From contig NZ_KB913037.1 of NCBI RefSeq assembly GCF_000384295.1, forward strand, positions 1,779,975 to 1,843,974: a stretch of 64,000 nucleotides of DNA, written 5' to 3'. A program made the position numbers and the translations under genes. The stretch's first letter is position 1. Every line of letters starts with the position of its first letter. The notes below the pieces were generated by a model, which ran no database searches, was not told where the DNA came from, and worked only from the letters and a program-made list of their open reading frames with translations. This document shows positions 7,899 through 15,460 of this stretch, one piece after another. The DNA is from Amycolatopsis balhimycina FH 1894. GTDB taxonomy: Bacteria > Actinomycetota > Actinomycetes > Mycobacteriales > Pseudonocardiaceae.

Positions 7899-9905
7899 CT
7901 ATTGCCTCAGCTGCTCGACGAGGCGTTCCTTGGCCAGCGCGAGGTGGCGCCGGTAGGTGCCGTAGGGCACGCCCAGCCGCCGGGCGGCGCCCTTGTGTGT
8001 CCGGGAGACCGCGATGTACCTGGCGGTGAGTGCCTCGTAGGCCTTGACGCCGACCGAGTCGACCTGCAGCGCGTCGAGCGCGGCGGTGATCGCGCCGCGC
8101 AGGTCCGCCACGGGATCGGCCGAACTCGCCGGCACGAGATGCGAGCGCAGCAGGACGCTGGTCGCGAACTCCCGCGGCGCGTGCCACGTGCGCAGCGCCT
8201 CGAGCAGGGCCGCCTCGAACGCGGCCCGCGGCACCTCGTCTCCCGAGCCATCCGGGGACGGAGCCGCGGTCCACCCCGCTTCGGGCACGACCCCGGCACG
8301 AACCCGGTCTTCCACCCACCGCTCCACCGGTTGCCGTCGCCAATCCCGGCCGAAGACGTGCTGCCGCCGTCCGCCGACATCCACCGCCGCGACCTCCAGC
8401 AGCCCGGCGAGGGCGAGGTAGCGCCGCCACCGCTCGCCGTCCTCGAAGACGGTGAAGGTCACCGCCCGTCCCCGGGTCCGCATCTCCTCGGCGATGGTGC
8501 GCCGGCTGACCAGATCCATCAGGGGCGAGGGCCGCTGGTGCCAGCCCGGTTGCACCGCGAACCGCCGGATGCCCAGGTGCTCACCCCACCCCACGGGAGC
8601 GGTCGCCTCCACGTGCTCCCAGACGGCCGCGATCACCGGGTCCTCGGCCTGGTCTTCGGGCAGCGGCGCGTCCAGCCGCAGCATGGCCATGAACGCCACC
8701 GGTGCGGTGGAGCCCGCGTAGCGGTAGACACGGAAGGCCCCTGGCTGGCGGCGCACCCAGTGCGCGGCCGCGGCCGCCGAGGCCGGGCCCTCGGCCTCCT
8801 CGGCCATACGCAGCACCTCGGGCGCGTCACCTGGCCGGAGCGGGGTGTCCTCGACCTGCGGATGTGCTCGCCACTCGTAGGCGGTGTCCGAACCGCCCTG
8901 GTCCCGGGAGAGGAACATCCACTCCGCGACGCGCATCAGCGCGTCGTCCTCGGACGCCGAGCGCACCGCCTGCAAACACGCGACGGAGATGCGGACGCGG
9001 ACGTCGTCGTAGCGCTCGGGATCCCGCCAGCGCAGGTCGGCCTCGAGCGTGGCCCGCACCGCGTCGTGCGGATGCAGGCCTTCGGGCGTGGCCTCGATGT
9101 AGGGCTGCTGCCGCAGCCACGAGAACACCGCCGCGGTGTCCTCCTCACCGAGCACCGCCCGCAGCAGCGGCTCGCGGGTGACGTAGGCCTGCGCGACGAC
9201 CTCGAGCACGCGCCGGTGAGCGGCGCCGGGCAACTCGCCCACCAGCCGGTCGACCAACGTCGTCAGCACGTCGCCGGTGGGCTCCCACGGCGTGCCCGGC
9301 GCGGCGGCAGGCACGGAGGCGGCGAGGGAAAGGGCGAGCGGGCTGCCGCCGGCGAAGGCGACGAAGGCACCGCGCTGCTCGGCGGGAACGCCACGGGCGG
9401 CGAGCAGGGCGTCGGCCTGCCCGGCGTCGAGCGCCCGCACGGGCAGCGCGATGAACAGCTGCGCCCAGCCGGGGTCCAGCGACCATTCGACGTCAGGCGC
9501 GACTCTGCTGGCGAGGACGACGAGCGCACCATCGGCCAGCCGCAGCAGGAAGGTGTCGCGCAGCCACGACTCCAGCCCCTGGCAGTGCTCGAAGGTGTCG
9601 ATCAGCAGCACCGCGCCGGGCTCGGCGCACGCGAGGGCCGCGGCCTGTTCGAGCCGGCGCGGATCCGCGTCGAGCAACCGGGCGTCGACGTGCACCACCC
9701 GGCGGCCGGTGAGTTCCGCCTGTCCGGCGGCGTAGCGCACCAGCGAGGACTTGCCGATGCCGCCAGGGCCGTGCAGGTACACCACGACCGGAGCGTCCGC
9801 TGCTCCGGAGAGCATCCGGTCGAGCACCGCTCGCTCCGGTTCCCGGCCCACCAGCGCGCCGGCTCGTGCCGCAGCCAGGCGGGCCGCCAGTCCTGAAACG
9901 CTCAC
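7899..9905 (-). CDS. STAND-like P-loop ATPase regulator
   Basis: About 668 residues from GTG 9905, chosen because GAAGGGAG lies six bases upstream; the frame upstream is not conserved-looking. A P-loop (HGPGGIGKSSLV) near residue 40 and a Walker B-like strand (AVLLIDTFEHC) mark an AAA/STAND NTPase. A winged-helix-like region (QQPYIEATPEGLHPHDAVR) follows. The last 70 residues include ALTARYIAVSRTHKGAARRLGVPYGTYRRHL, which looks like a helix-turn-helix. A central domain of about 180 residues (VAFMAMLRLD to MDLVSRRTIAEEM) resembles a GNAT-like sensor. It is probably a ligand- or ATP-responsive transcriptional regulator with an atypical C-terminal DNA-binding domain. The target is unknown. Confidence 0.75.
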   Translation of the reverse strand: MSVSGLAARLAAARAGALVGREPERAVLDRMLSGAADAPVVVYLHGPGGIGKSSLVRYAAGQAELTGRRVVHVDARLLDADPRRLEQAAALACAEPGAVLLIDTFEHCQGLESWLRDTFLLRLADGALVVLASRVAPDVEWSLDPGWAQLFIALPVRALDAGQADALLAARGVPAEQRGAFVAFAGGSPLALSLAASVPAAAPGTPWEPTGDVLTTLVDRLVGELPGAAHRRVLEVVAQAYVTREPLLRAVLGEEDTAAVFSWLRQQPYIEATPEGLHPHDAVRATLEADLRWRDPERYDDVRVRISVACLQAVRSASEDDALMRVAEWMFLSRDQGGSDTAYEWRAHPQVEDTPLRPGDAPEVLRMAEEAEGPASAAAAAHWVRRQPGAFRVYRYAGSTAPVAFMAMLRLDAPLPEDQAEDPVIAAVWEHVEATAPVGWGEHLGIRRFAVQPGWHQRPSPLMDLVSRRTIAEEMRTRGRAVTFTVFEDGERWRRYLALAGLLEVAAVDVGGRRQHVFGRDWRRQPVERWVEDRVRAGVVPEAGWTAAPSPDGSGDEVPRAAFEAALLEALRTWHAPREFATSVLLRSHLVPASSADPVADLRGAITAALDALQVDSVGVKAYEALTARYIAVSRTHKGAARRLGVPYGTYRRHLALAKERLVEQLRQ

Positions 9906-10129
9906 TCGACGCTCCCTTCTCCGCAGTCCATTGTGGTGTGTGGGCCTGAGCGGCGAAATGCCGTCGATGGACAGCGCTGAGCCCGGGTGACCATAACGGG
10001 GCGCGAAAACCGGGCAGCGATGAGACGTAGGCGGCCGCCGCCGGTCCTCCAGCCTCACCACGGCGTCAGGCTGCCCGGCCGGCTCACCGGGCCCGACGCT
10101 CTGCGGGTAGTCGAAGCAGGTGGACCGTA

Positions 10130-10258
10130 CGGGGTCATGATGACCTCGTACCCGCGCAGTTTCCGCAGTTCAACGGACTCGTCCCGGGTCACCCCATGCC
10201 GAGTGCCGTCCTCGACCTCGGCGGCGCGCAACCAGTCGGCCAGACAGGACTCGGAAAT
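10130..10258 (-). pseudogene. IS3-family OrfA transposase fragment, middle part
   Basis: Read on the minus strand from 10258, the frame gives ISESCLADWLRAAEVEDG and then GVTRDESVELRKLRGYEV. This is the OrfA segment following the helix-turn-helix, usually KDFGISESCL..W, then DG..GVT..E..ELRELR. It lacks its own start, the leucine zipper end and any OrfB. The missing N-terminal part lies on the opposite strand immediately beside it. Confidence 0.7.
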
Positions 10259-10313
10259 TGATCGCGGTGGCCCGCCGCGGCGAGGCCCCGTTGAAGCAGG
10301 TCGCGAAGGATTT
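10258..10313 (+). pseudogene. IS3-family OrfA transposase fragment, N-terminal helix-turn-helix, inverted
   Basis: Plus-strand codons 10258-10313 give IAVARRGEAPLKQVAKDF, the conserved N-terminal segment of IS3-type OrfA. Turning this 56-58 bp piece around would join KDF directly to ISESCLADW of the minus-strand fragment. GAAAT at 10254-10258 and ATTTC at 10310-10314 form short inverted repeats at the two ends. Confidence 0.65.
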
Positions 10314-10350
10314 CAGAACGGGCTCCGCAGTGCGGATCCACAATGCGAAC

Positions 10351-10440
10351 TTACTGACGCCGGATGCCCGCGATCAGGTTTTCCCAGTTCTCGTGGGCGA
10401 TCCGCGCCCGGTCGGCGTCGCTGATCGGCGCGGTCGAGTA
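10351..10440 (-). pseudogene. Amidohydrolase-like C-terminal remnant
   Basis: The minus-strand frame ends ISDADRARIAHENWENLIAG and stops at 10351. This resembles the LSDADR..I..GNWERL tail of amidohydrolase-2 family enzymes. Only about 30 codons remain and no upstream catalytic region is present. The match is by eye and could be chance. Confidence 0.35.
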
Positions 10441-10583
10441 GCCTGGGCGCCGGGCGCGTGCTGGCCCGCGTCGACGACCAAGCCGAATAGTGGCAGATTC
10501 TGGTTGTGGCTTGCCCGAGGGGCCGGCGTCCGGGGTCAGGCCGGTCACGCCGGATTAGCGGGAGCGTTCGGCCGGGGTGGCCG

Positions 10584-11195
10584 TCACAGCTTCTTGAGCC
10601 GCCGCCGGTTGACCGTCAGCACCTCGTCCGACAGGTCCGGGGCGGCGTCGGCGATCGCCCGGGAGAGGATCAGTGCGCCGACCATCTGACTGAACAGCGC
10701 TACCGCGCCCTCGCGGGCTTCGGCGGGAGTGAGCCCGGTGCCGGACTGGCGTGCGCGTTCGAGCAGCATGTCGGTGATGCCGGCGAAGTAACCGTCAAGC
10801 CCGCGCCGGTATTCGGCCTGGGCGGCGGAGCCGTGGCGGCCGGCGTCGGAGACGAGGGCGGCCGAGGCGCAGCCGATCTCGGGGTGGTCGCGGTGCTCGG
10901 CGTTGACGTACTCGTCGACCATGTCGTGCAGGGCCGCGCGCGCCGAGCGGGGATGCGCTTCGCGGATGGCGTCGAGCGCGTCGAGTGAGTCGGTGAAGCC
11001 CTGGTGGAGGACTTCGAGGGCGAGGTCGTCCTTCGAGGCGAAGTGGTTGTAGAACCCGCCGTGCGTCATGCCGGCCGACTTCATCAGCTCCTCGATGCCG
11101 ATGCCGTCGAAGCCGCGCAGCCGGAATCCCGCGCCGGCCGCGTTGACGATCTTCTCGCGGTTGAGCTGCTTCTGCTCGTGCGTGATGCGAGGCAC
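10584..11195 (-). CDS. TetR-family transcriptional regulator
   Basis: About 203 residues from GTG 11195, with AAAGGTGG five bases upstream. The helix-turn-helix is clear: IVNAAGAGFRLRGFDGIGIEELMKSAGMTHGGFYNHFASKDDLALEVL. The C-terminal half is the AefR/YcdC-like type (EIGCASAALVSDAGR; GALILSRAI). It is divergent from a quinone oxidoreductase gene, with 154 bp between starts and two palindromes in that gap. This suggests it represses both itself and the oxidoreductase operon until an electrophile or quinone-like ligand binds. Confidence 0.92.
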   Translation of the reverse strand: MPRITHEQKQLNREKIVNAAGAGFRLRGFDGIGIEELMKSAGMTHGGFYNHFASKDDLALEVLHQGFTDSLDALDAIREAHPRSARAALHDMVDEYVNAEHRDHPEIGCASAALVSDAGRHGSAAQAEYRRGLDGYFAGITDMLLERARQSGTGLTPAEAREGAVALFSQMVGALILSRAIADAAPDLSDEVLTVNRRRLKKL

Positions 11196-11233
11196 GTCGA
11201 CCACCTTTCCCTGGCAGGCTCGCCGCCTCTTCC

Positions 11234-11249
11234 GATGATACTCATCATC
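11234..11249. promoter_or_regulatory. TetR operator candidate, tetR-proximal
   Basis: GATGAT and ATCATC form a perfect dyad around ACTC. It lies 39 bp upstream of the TetR start and shares GATGA/TCATC elements with the larger palindrome at 11311-11334. Confidence 0.5.
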
Positions 11250-11277
11250 AAAGTCGGAGTCCACGACGGAGTCGCAC

Positions 11278-11307
11278 TTGACAGTCAATGAGGACGATGG
11301 CAATCAT
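11278..11307 (+). promoter_or_regulatory. Promoter for the quinone oxidoreductase operon
   Basis: A perfect TTGACA (11278-11283) is followed after 18 bases by AATCAT (11302-11307). The large palindrome starts four bases further on and would cover the transcription start, a good position for repression. Confidence 0.5.
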
Positions 11308-11310
11308 AAG

Positions 11311-11334
11311 TATTGATGGCGATCGTCATCAATA
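11311..11334. promoter_or_regulatory. TetR operator candidate, near-perfect 24-bp palindrome
   Basis: The arms TATTGATG and CATCAATA are perfect and the centre holds CGATCG; only one base pair breaks the symmetry. It is placed between the promoter and the ribosome binding site of the gene starting at 11350, as expected for an operator of the divergent TetR protein. Confidence 0.65.
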
Positions 11335-11349
11335 CGGGGAAGGACCGTC

Positions 11350-12357
11350 GTGAAGGCACTTACCTACGAGAAAGCGCACGCGCTCGACGCGTTCGCCGTC
11401 GACCTGGTCGAGGTCACCGAACCTCGGCTCCGCGACGGTGACCTGCTGGTCGAAGTCCGTGCGATCGGTATCAACCCGGGTGAAGCCGCGATCCGGCGGA
11501 CGCGCAGCGCCGAGCCCGGCGGGCGGGTCGTCCTCGGCTGGGAGTTCGCCGGGGTCGTCGCCGCGGCCGGGCCCGCGGCCACCGGGTTCGCGGCCGGGGA
11601 CCGGGTGATGGGCACCGGCGACATCACCCGCGACGGCAGCTGGGCCGAGCGCGTCGCGGTCGACCACCGGGTGGTCGCCAAGATCCCGGACCGGCTCGCG
11701 TTCACCGACGCCGCATCGCTGCCCATCGGGGTCCTCACGGCCTGGGAATCGCTGTTCCGCGACCAGGACGCGCTGCTGCCCGGTGTCGGCCGCGTGCTCG
11801 TCATCGGCGGAGCCGGCGGCGTCGGGTCCATGGCCACGCAACTGCTCAAGGCCACGACGCCGGCATTCGTGATCAGCACGGCCTCGCGGCCCGAGTCGCG
11901 GGAGTGGGCGACGGCGATGGGCGCCGACCTGGTCGTCGATCACCACGGCGACCTGGCCGGACAGCTTCGCGCCGCCGATGTCGGCCACGTCGACCTGGTG
12001 TTTTCGACCTCGGGCACCAGCGGCCGGCTGGGAGCGATCGTCGAGGTACTGCGCCCCTTCGGTCACCTGGCCGCCATCGACCTCACCGGCCCCTTCGACC
12101 CGGGAGCCTTCACCGGCAAGTCGCTGTCGCTGCACAGCGAGATGGTTTTCAGCAAGATCGTGGCCGGCGGCGACGTCGGCAGCCAGGGCCGGATCCTCGC
12201 CCGGGCGGCGGACGACGTCGCGGCGGGGCGGCTGCGCCCGATCGTCACCACCACGCTCGAGGGCCTGACCGCCGAGACCATGAAGACGGCGCACGCCCTC
12301 GTCGAGAGCGGCCGGACCATCGGGAAGACCGTGATCCAGGTGACCGGCAGCGCGTAA
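11350..12357 (+). CDS. Zinc-free MDR oxidoreductase (quinone reductase-like)
   Basis: 335 residues from GTG 11350, with GGGAAGGA five bases upstream. GroES-like elements (GINPGEAAIRR, GWEFAGVV) and the nucleotide-binding turn VIGGAGGVGSMATQLL are present. SIGVLTAWESLF-type residues (LPIGVLTAWESLF) match the zinc-binding-dehydrogenase superfamily, but zinc ligands are missing. It probably reduces quinones or enones with NADPH. It is controlled by the divergent TetR gene and followed after 31 bp by a deazaflavin-dependent protein gene, forming a small detoxification operon. Confidence 0.87.
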   Translation: MKALTYEKAHALDAFAVDLVEVTEPRLRDGDLLVEVRAIGINPGEAAIRRTRSAEPGGRVVLGWEFAGVVAAAGPAATGFAAGDRVMGTGDITRDGSWAERVAVDHRVVAKIPDRLAFTDAASLPIGVLTAWESLFRDQDALLPGVGRVLVIGGAGGVGSMATQLLKATTPAFVISTASRPESREWATAMGADLVVDHHGDLAGQLRAADVGHVDLVFSTSGTSGRLGAIVEVLRPFGHLAAIDLTGPFDPGAFTGKSLSLHSEMVFSKIVAGGDVGSQGRILARAADDVAAGRLRPIVTTTLEGLTAETMKTAHALVESGRTIGKTVIQVTGSA

Positions 12358-12388
12358 AAGCCATCCCCAACGAAAGGAATTCCCCGAC

Positions 12389-12850
12389 ATGACAACAGAT
12401 CTGCTCGACGGTGAGTACGCTCCCAGTGCCGACGCGATGACCCGCGGTCAGGTCGAGCTCTACGAGCGCACCGACGGCCGCGAAGGCGCGACGACGGCGG
12501 GTGGCCCCGTGGTCGTGGTGACCATGCGCGGCGCCCGTTCGGGCAAACTGCGCAAGGTCGCCCTGATGCGCATCGAGCGTGACGGCGTCTACGCCATCGG
12601 CGCGGCGGCCGGCGGCCAGGCTCGCCATCCGAGCTGGTTCCACAACCTCGTGGCGCACCCCACGGTGCAGCTGCAGGACGGTCCCGATCGCCGGCTGATG
12701 ACCGCCCGGGTGGCCCACGGCACGGAGCGGGAGAACTGGCTCGCCTACGCAGACGAGCTCTACCCGTTCTTCGCAGGCCTTCGCGCCCAGGCCGTCGAGG
12801 CCGGCAACCGCGAGGTGCCGCTGATCCTGCTCGAACCCACCGAGAGCTGA
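12389..12850 (+). CDS. Deazaflavin (F420)-dependent nitroreductase family protein
   Basis: 153 residues; AAAGGAA lies ahead of ATG 12389. The fold of the Ddn/Rv3547 family is seen: VVVVTMRGARSGKLRKVALMRIERDG, then PSWFHNLVAHPTVQLQDG and a C-terminal REVPLILLEPTE. The family binds F420 and reduces nitroaromatics or quinones. Placement behind a quinone oxidoreductase, under the same palindromic control region, fits a role in quinone or nitro-compound stress. It has no obvious N-terminal membrane anchor. Confidence 0.85.
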   Translation: MTTDLLDGEYAPSADAMTRGQVELYERTDGREGATTAGGPVVVVTMRGARSGKLRKVALMRIERDGVYAIGAAAGGQARHPSWFHNLVAHPTVQLQDGPDRRLMTARVAHGTERENWLAYADELYPFFAGLRAQAVEAGNREVPLILLEPTES

Positions 12851-12998
12851 CCGGACTCGCCACGCACGCCCGGGCTCCCGGCCATCCGCCGAAGGGAGCA
12901 GCGCGAACATACGTACGGCCGGGATGGCGGTACGAATCCCTCGGATCTGCATGTAATCGTTCGATCACGCCCTGCCGCTTCCCCCGGGAGGAGACCCG

Positions 12999-14498
12999 AT
13001 GCCCGCACGCCCGCCGACGTCCGAACAACGGGCCGCGGTCGACGCGTTCCGCGCCGGTGCGCACCTGGTGCTGCAGGCCGGCGCGGGCACCGGGAAGACG
13101 ACCACCCTGACGATGCTGGGAGCGAGCACCCGCCGCCGCGGCCGGTACCTGGCGTTCAACAAGGCCATCGCGACCGAGGCCCGCCGCCTGTTCGGCCCGA
13201 ACGTGGCGTCCTCGACCGCGCACAGCCTGGCGTTCAAGGCGGTCGGGCACCGCTACCACGACCGGCTCAACCACCCGCGGATGGCCACGGCGAAGCTAGC
13301 GCAGTCGCTGGGCATCACCATGGAAGTGACGATCGGCGAGCGGAAGCTGACCACCGCCGCGCTGTGCTACGCGGCGCAGCGCACGGTGATCCTCTACTGC
13401 TACTCCGCCGACGAGACCCTCGCCCGGCAGCACGTGCCCTGGCTCAAGGGCATCGGCGAGGAACACCTGCACGACCAGCTCACGCAGCTGGTGCTGCCCT
13501 ACGCCCAGCGGATGTGGGCGGACCTGCAGAATCCCGGGCGCGGGCGGGTGCCGTTCAAGCACGACCACTACCTGAAGATGTGGGCCCTGACCCGGCCGCG
13601 GCTCTACGGCGACTTCTTCCTGCTGGACGAGGCGCAGGACACGAACCCGGTCGTCGAGCAAGTGTTCCTGGCTCAGGGCGAGCACGCCCAGCTGGTCATG
13701 GTGGGAGACTCCGCGCAGGCCATCTACGGCTGGCGCGGCGCCCGCGACGTCATGACCGGCTTCGCGGGCCGTCAATTGGCGTTGTCGCACTCGTTCCGGT
13801 TCGGGGACGGCGTGGCCGCCGAGGCGAACCGGTGGCTGGCCATCGCCGGCGCGCCGATCCGCCTCACCGGCTCTCCCGCGGTGACCAGCAGGGTGGAAAC
13901 CGTCGAGCAGCCGCACGCGATCCTGTGCCGCACCAACGGAGGCGCGATGGCCGAAATCCTCACCCTGCTCGGCAAGGGCCGCCGGGTCGCGCTCGCCGGG
14001 CGCGCCGCCGTTCTCCAGAGTCTGGCCGAGGCCGCGCGCGACCTGCAGGCCGGCCGCCGGACCACCCACCCCGAACTGCTGCTGTTCGCCTCCTGGGGTG
14101 AAGTCCAGGACTACGCGGAGTGGGACCCGGACGGCCGCGACCTGCTGTCCTTCGTGGAGGTCATCGACGAACACGGCGCGGACGTCGTGCTCGACACCCT
14201 CTCCCGGCTGGCCGCCGAAACCCACGCCGAAGTCGTGGTCTCGACCGCCCACGCCGCGAAAGGCCGCGAATGGTCGAGCGTCCGCATCGCCGACGACTTC
14301 CCCGAGCCCGTCGACCCGGAGAACACGGACCTCAACGGGGAGCCGGTCCCGGGCAAGATCGAGCCTGGCGAAGCCCGGCTCGCCTACGTCGCTGTCACGC
14401 GTGCCCGGCACCGCCTCGACCTCGGAGGCTTGGCCTGGATCAACCAGCATCCTGACGGCAACCCCGGCCGCGAGCAGCAAGGCCGGGCAGCCGGCTGA
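12999..14498 (+). CDS. UvrD/Rep-like superfamily 1 DNA helicase
   Basis: 499 residues from ATG 12999. GGGAGGAGACCCG precedes the start. Helicase motifs are in order: Q-like SEQRAAVDAF, Walker A GAGTGKTTTLTML near residue 30, FNKAI (Ia), Walker B LLDEAQDTNPV, motif III VGDSAQAIYGWRGA, motif IV region LALSHSFRFG, motif V STAHAAKGREWSSV and motif VI RLAYVAVTRARHRLD. It is shorter than UvrD or PcrA and lacks the large 1B/2B insertions, resembling FBH1-type or phage-like helicases. It stands alone with about 150 bp on its 5' side, so the repair pathway it serves cannot be read from context. Confidence 0.88.
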   Translation: MPARPPTSEQRAAVDAFRAGAHLVLQAGAGTGKTTTLTMLGASTRRRGRYLAFNKAIATEARRLFGPNVASSTAHSLAFKAVGHRYHDRLNHPRMATAKLAQSLGITMEVTIGERKLTTAALCYAAQRTVILYCYSADETLARQHVPWLKGIGEEHLHDQLTQLVLPYAQRMWADLQNPGRGRVPFKHDHYLKMWALTRPRLYGDFFLLDEAQDTNPVVEQVFLAQGEHAQLVMVGDSAQAIYGWRGARDVMTGFAGRQLALSHSFRFGDGVAAEANRWLAIAGAPIRLTGSPAVTSRVETVEQPHAILCRTNGGAMAEILTLLGKGRRVALAGRAAVLQSLAEAARDLQAGRRTTHPELLLFASWGEVQDYAEWDPDGRDLLSFVEVIDEHGADVVLDTLSRLAAETHAEVVVSTAHAAKGREWSSVRIADDFPEPVDPENTDLNGEPVPGKIEPGEARLAYVAVTRARHRLDLGGLAWINQHPDGNPGREQQGRAAG

Positions 14499-14769
14499 CG
14501 CCATCGGCTCACCACGCCGGCCGGCGATTGCGTGGCCCGCTTCGCCGGCCGCGACGGGATGGGGACGCGGTGGCGCTCAGTCCGAAAGGCGAGTGGTGAC
14601 CGGCACCCTCCGACTGTGGAAGGCCGACGGCAGCGGACCGAAAGGGAAGAATTGCCGTCTTGACAGCACCCTCGAAATATGCCGATACCCGCCCGCAACA
14701 ATTCGCACATGATCGCTGACACCGGGCGATTCTCTTGTGTTCGCCACGAGTGCGGGATAACGTTCGCCC

Positions 14770-15288
14770 GTGACGGATATCGTGCGGTCGCTGAGCCCTG
14801 CCGAACAGGCTCGCGCTCGAAGTTTTCAATCGGTGAACGGGATCGGCCGGGTCCTGCTGAGCCCCACGACGCGCGACGAGTCGGGGGCGCATTTCAAAAC
14901 AGCTTGGATCAGCATTTTGCTGCCACTCATCCCGATCGGGCGTTATTACCTGCAAGAAGTGAGCTCGCTGTCCACCGGGGTGCGCACGACCACGCGTTAC
15001 CACATCATCGGCCGCTCTCGCCTCGTCGGCGCCGAAGTGGTCCGGACTTACCTGTACTGCTGGCTCATCGCACCCCTTGTCGGCGCCGGGCCGGCGGCTT
15101 TGCTGCTGTCGCAGGCCGATGAACTGGCCGATTCGATCGGCGTGTTCGGACTGATCGCCCTGTTCCTGATCACGTTGACCGCCTCGATCACCTTGCTTTC
15201 TTTCGGGACGAACCTCGCAAGGAGCCGGTTCTTCACGCCGCGGACGGTGATTCTGCAGGACAAACCACCGACATACGGCGTGAAGTAG
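14770..15288 (+). CDS. Hypothetical membrane protein
   Basis: 172 residues from GTG 14770, with no strong ribosome binding site. Three hydrophobic segments are visible near residues 45-62 (AWISILLPLIPIGRYYL), 95-115 and 121-146. The N-terminal 40 residues are soluble and the C-terminus is basic. No family is recognised. A TTGACA at 14660-14665 with a poor -10 about 80 bases upstream may be its promoter. It has lower GC than its neighbours by eye, and nothing around it suggests a role. Confidence 0.55.
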   Translation: MTDIVRSLSPAEQARARSFQSVNGIGRVLLSPTTRDESGAHFKTAWISILLPLIPIGRYYLQEVSSLSTGVRTTTRYHIIGRSRLVGAEVVRTYLYCWLIAPLVGAGPAALLLSQADELADSIGVFGLIALFLITLTASITLLSFGTNLARSRFFTPRTVILQDKPPTYGVK

Positions 15289-15460
15289 TGGCCGGAGCTC
15301 CACCGTTCAGGATTTCGACCTCCGCCACCATTCGGTAATCGCATCCGTAAAGCTGGTTGCCGCAGGGTGAAGTCGGCACCGTCCACCGCCGTTGCGCCTA
15401 CAGCCGCGGGCTCGGCAGCCTCAACCGCATTCCTTGCCCTCCACTCGCCACCCCGCGGCC

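Larger units (their letters stand above)
9906..10583. other. Gene-free stretch with transposase and enzyme debris
   Basis: This 678-bp stretch has no intact gene. It holds two pieces of one IS3-type OrfA in opposite orientation (10130-10258 minus and 10258-10313 plus) and an amidohydrolase-like C-terminal tail (10351-10440 minus). The remaining bases show nothing recognisable. The large frames that cross it have no family signatures. Confidence 0.6.
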
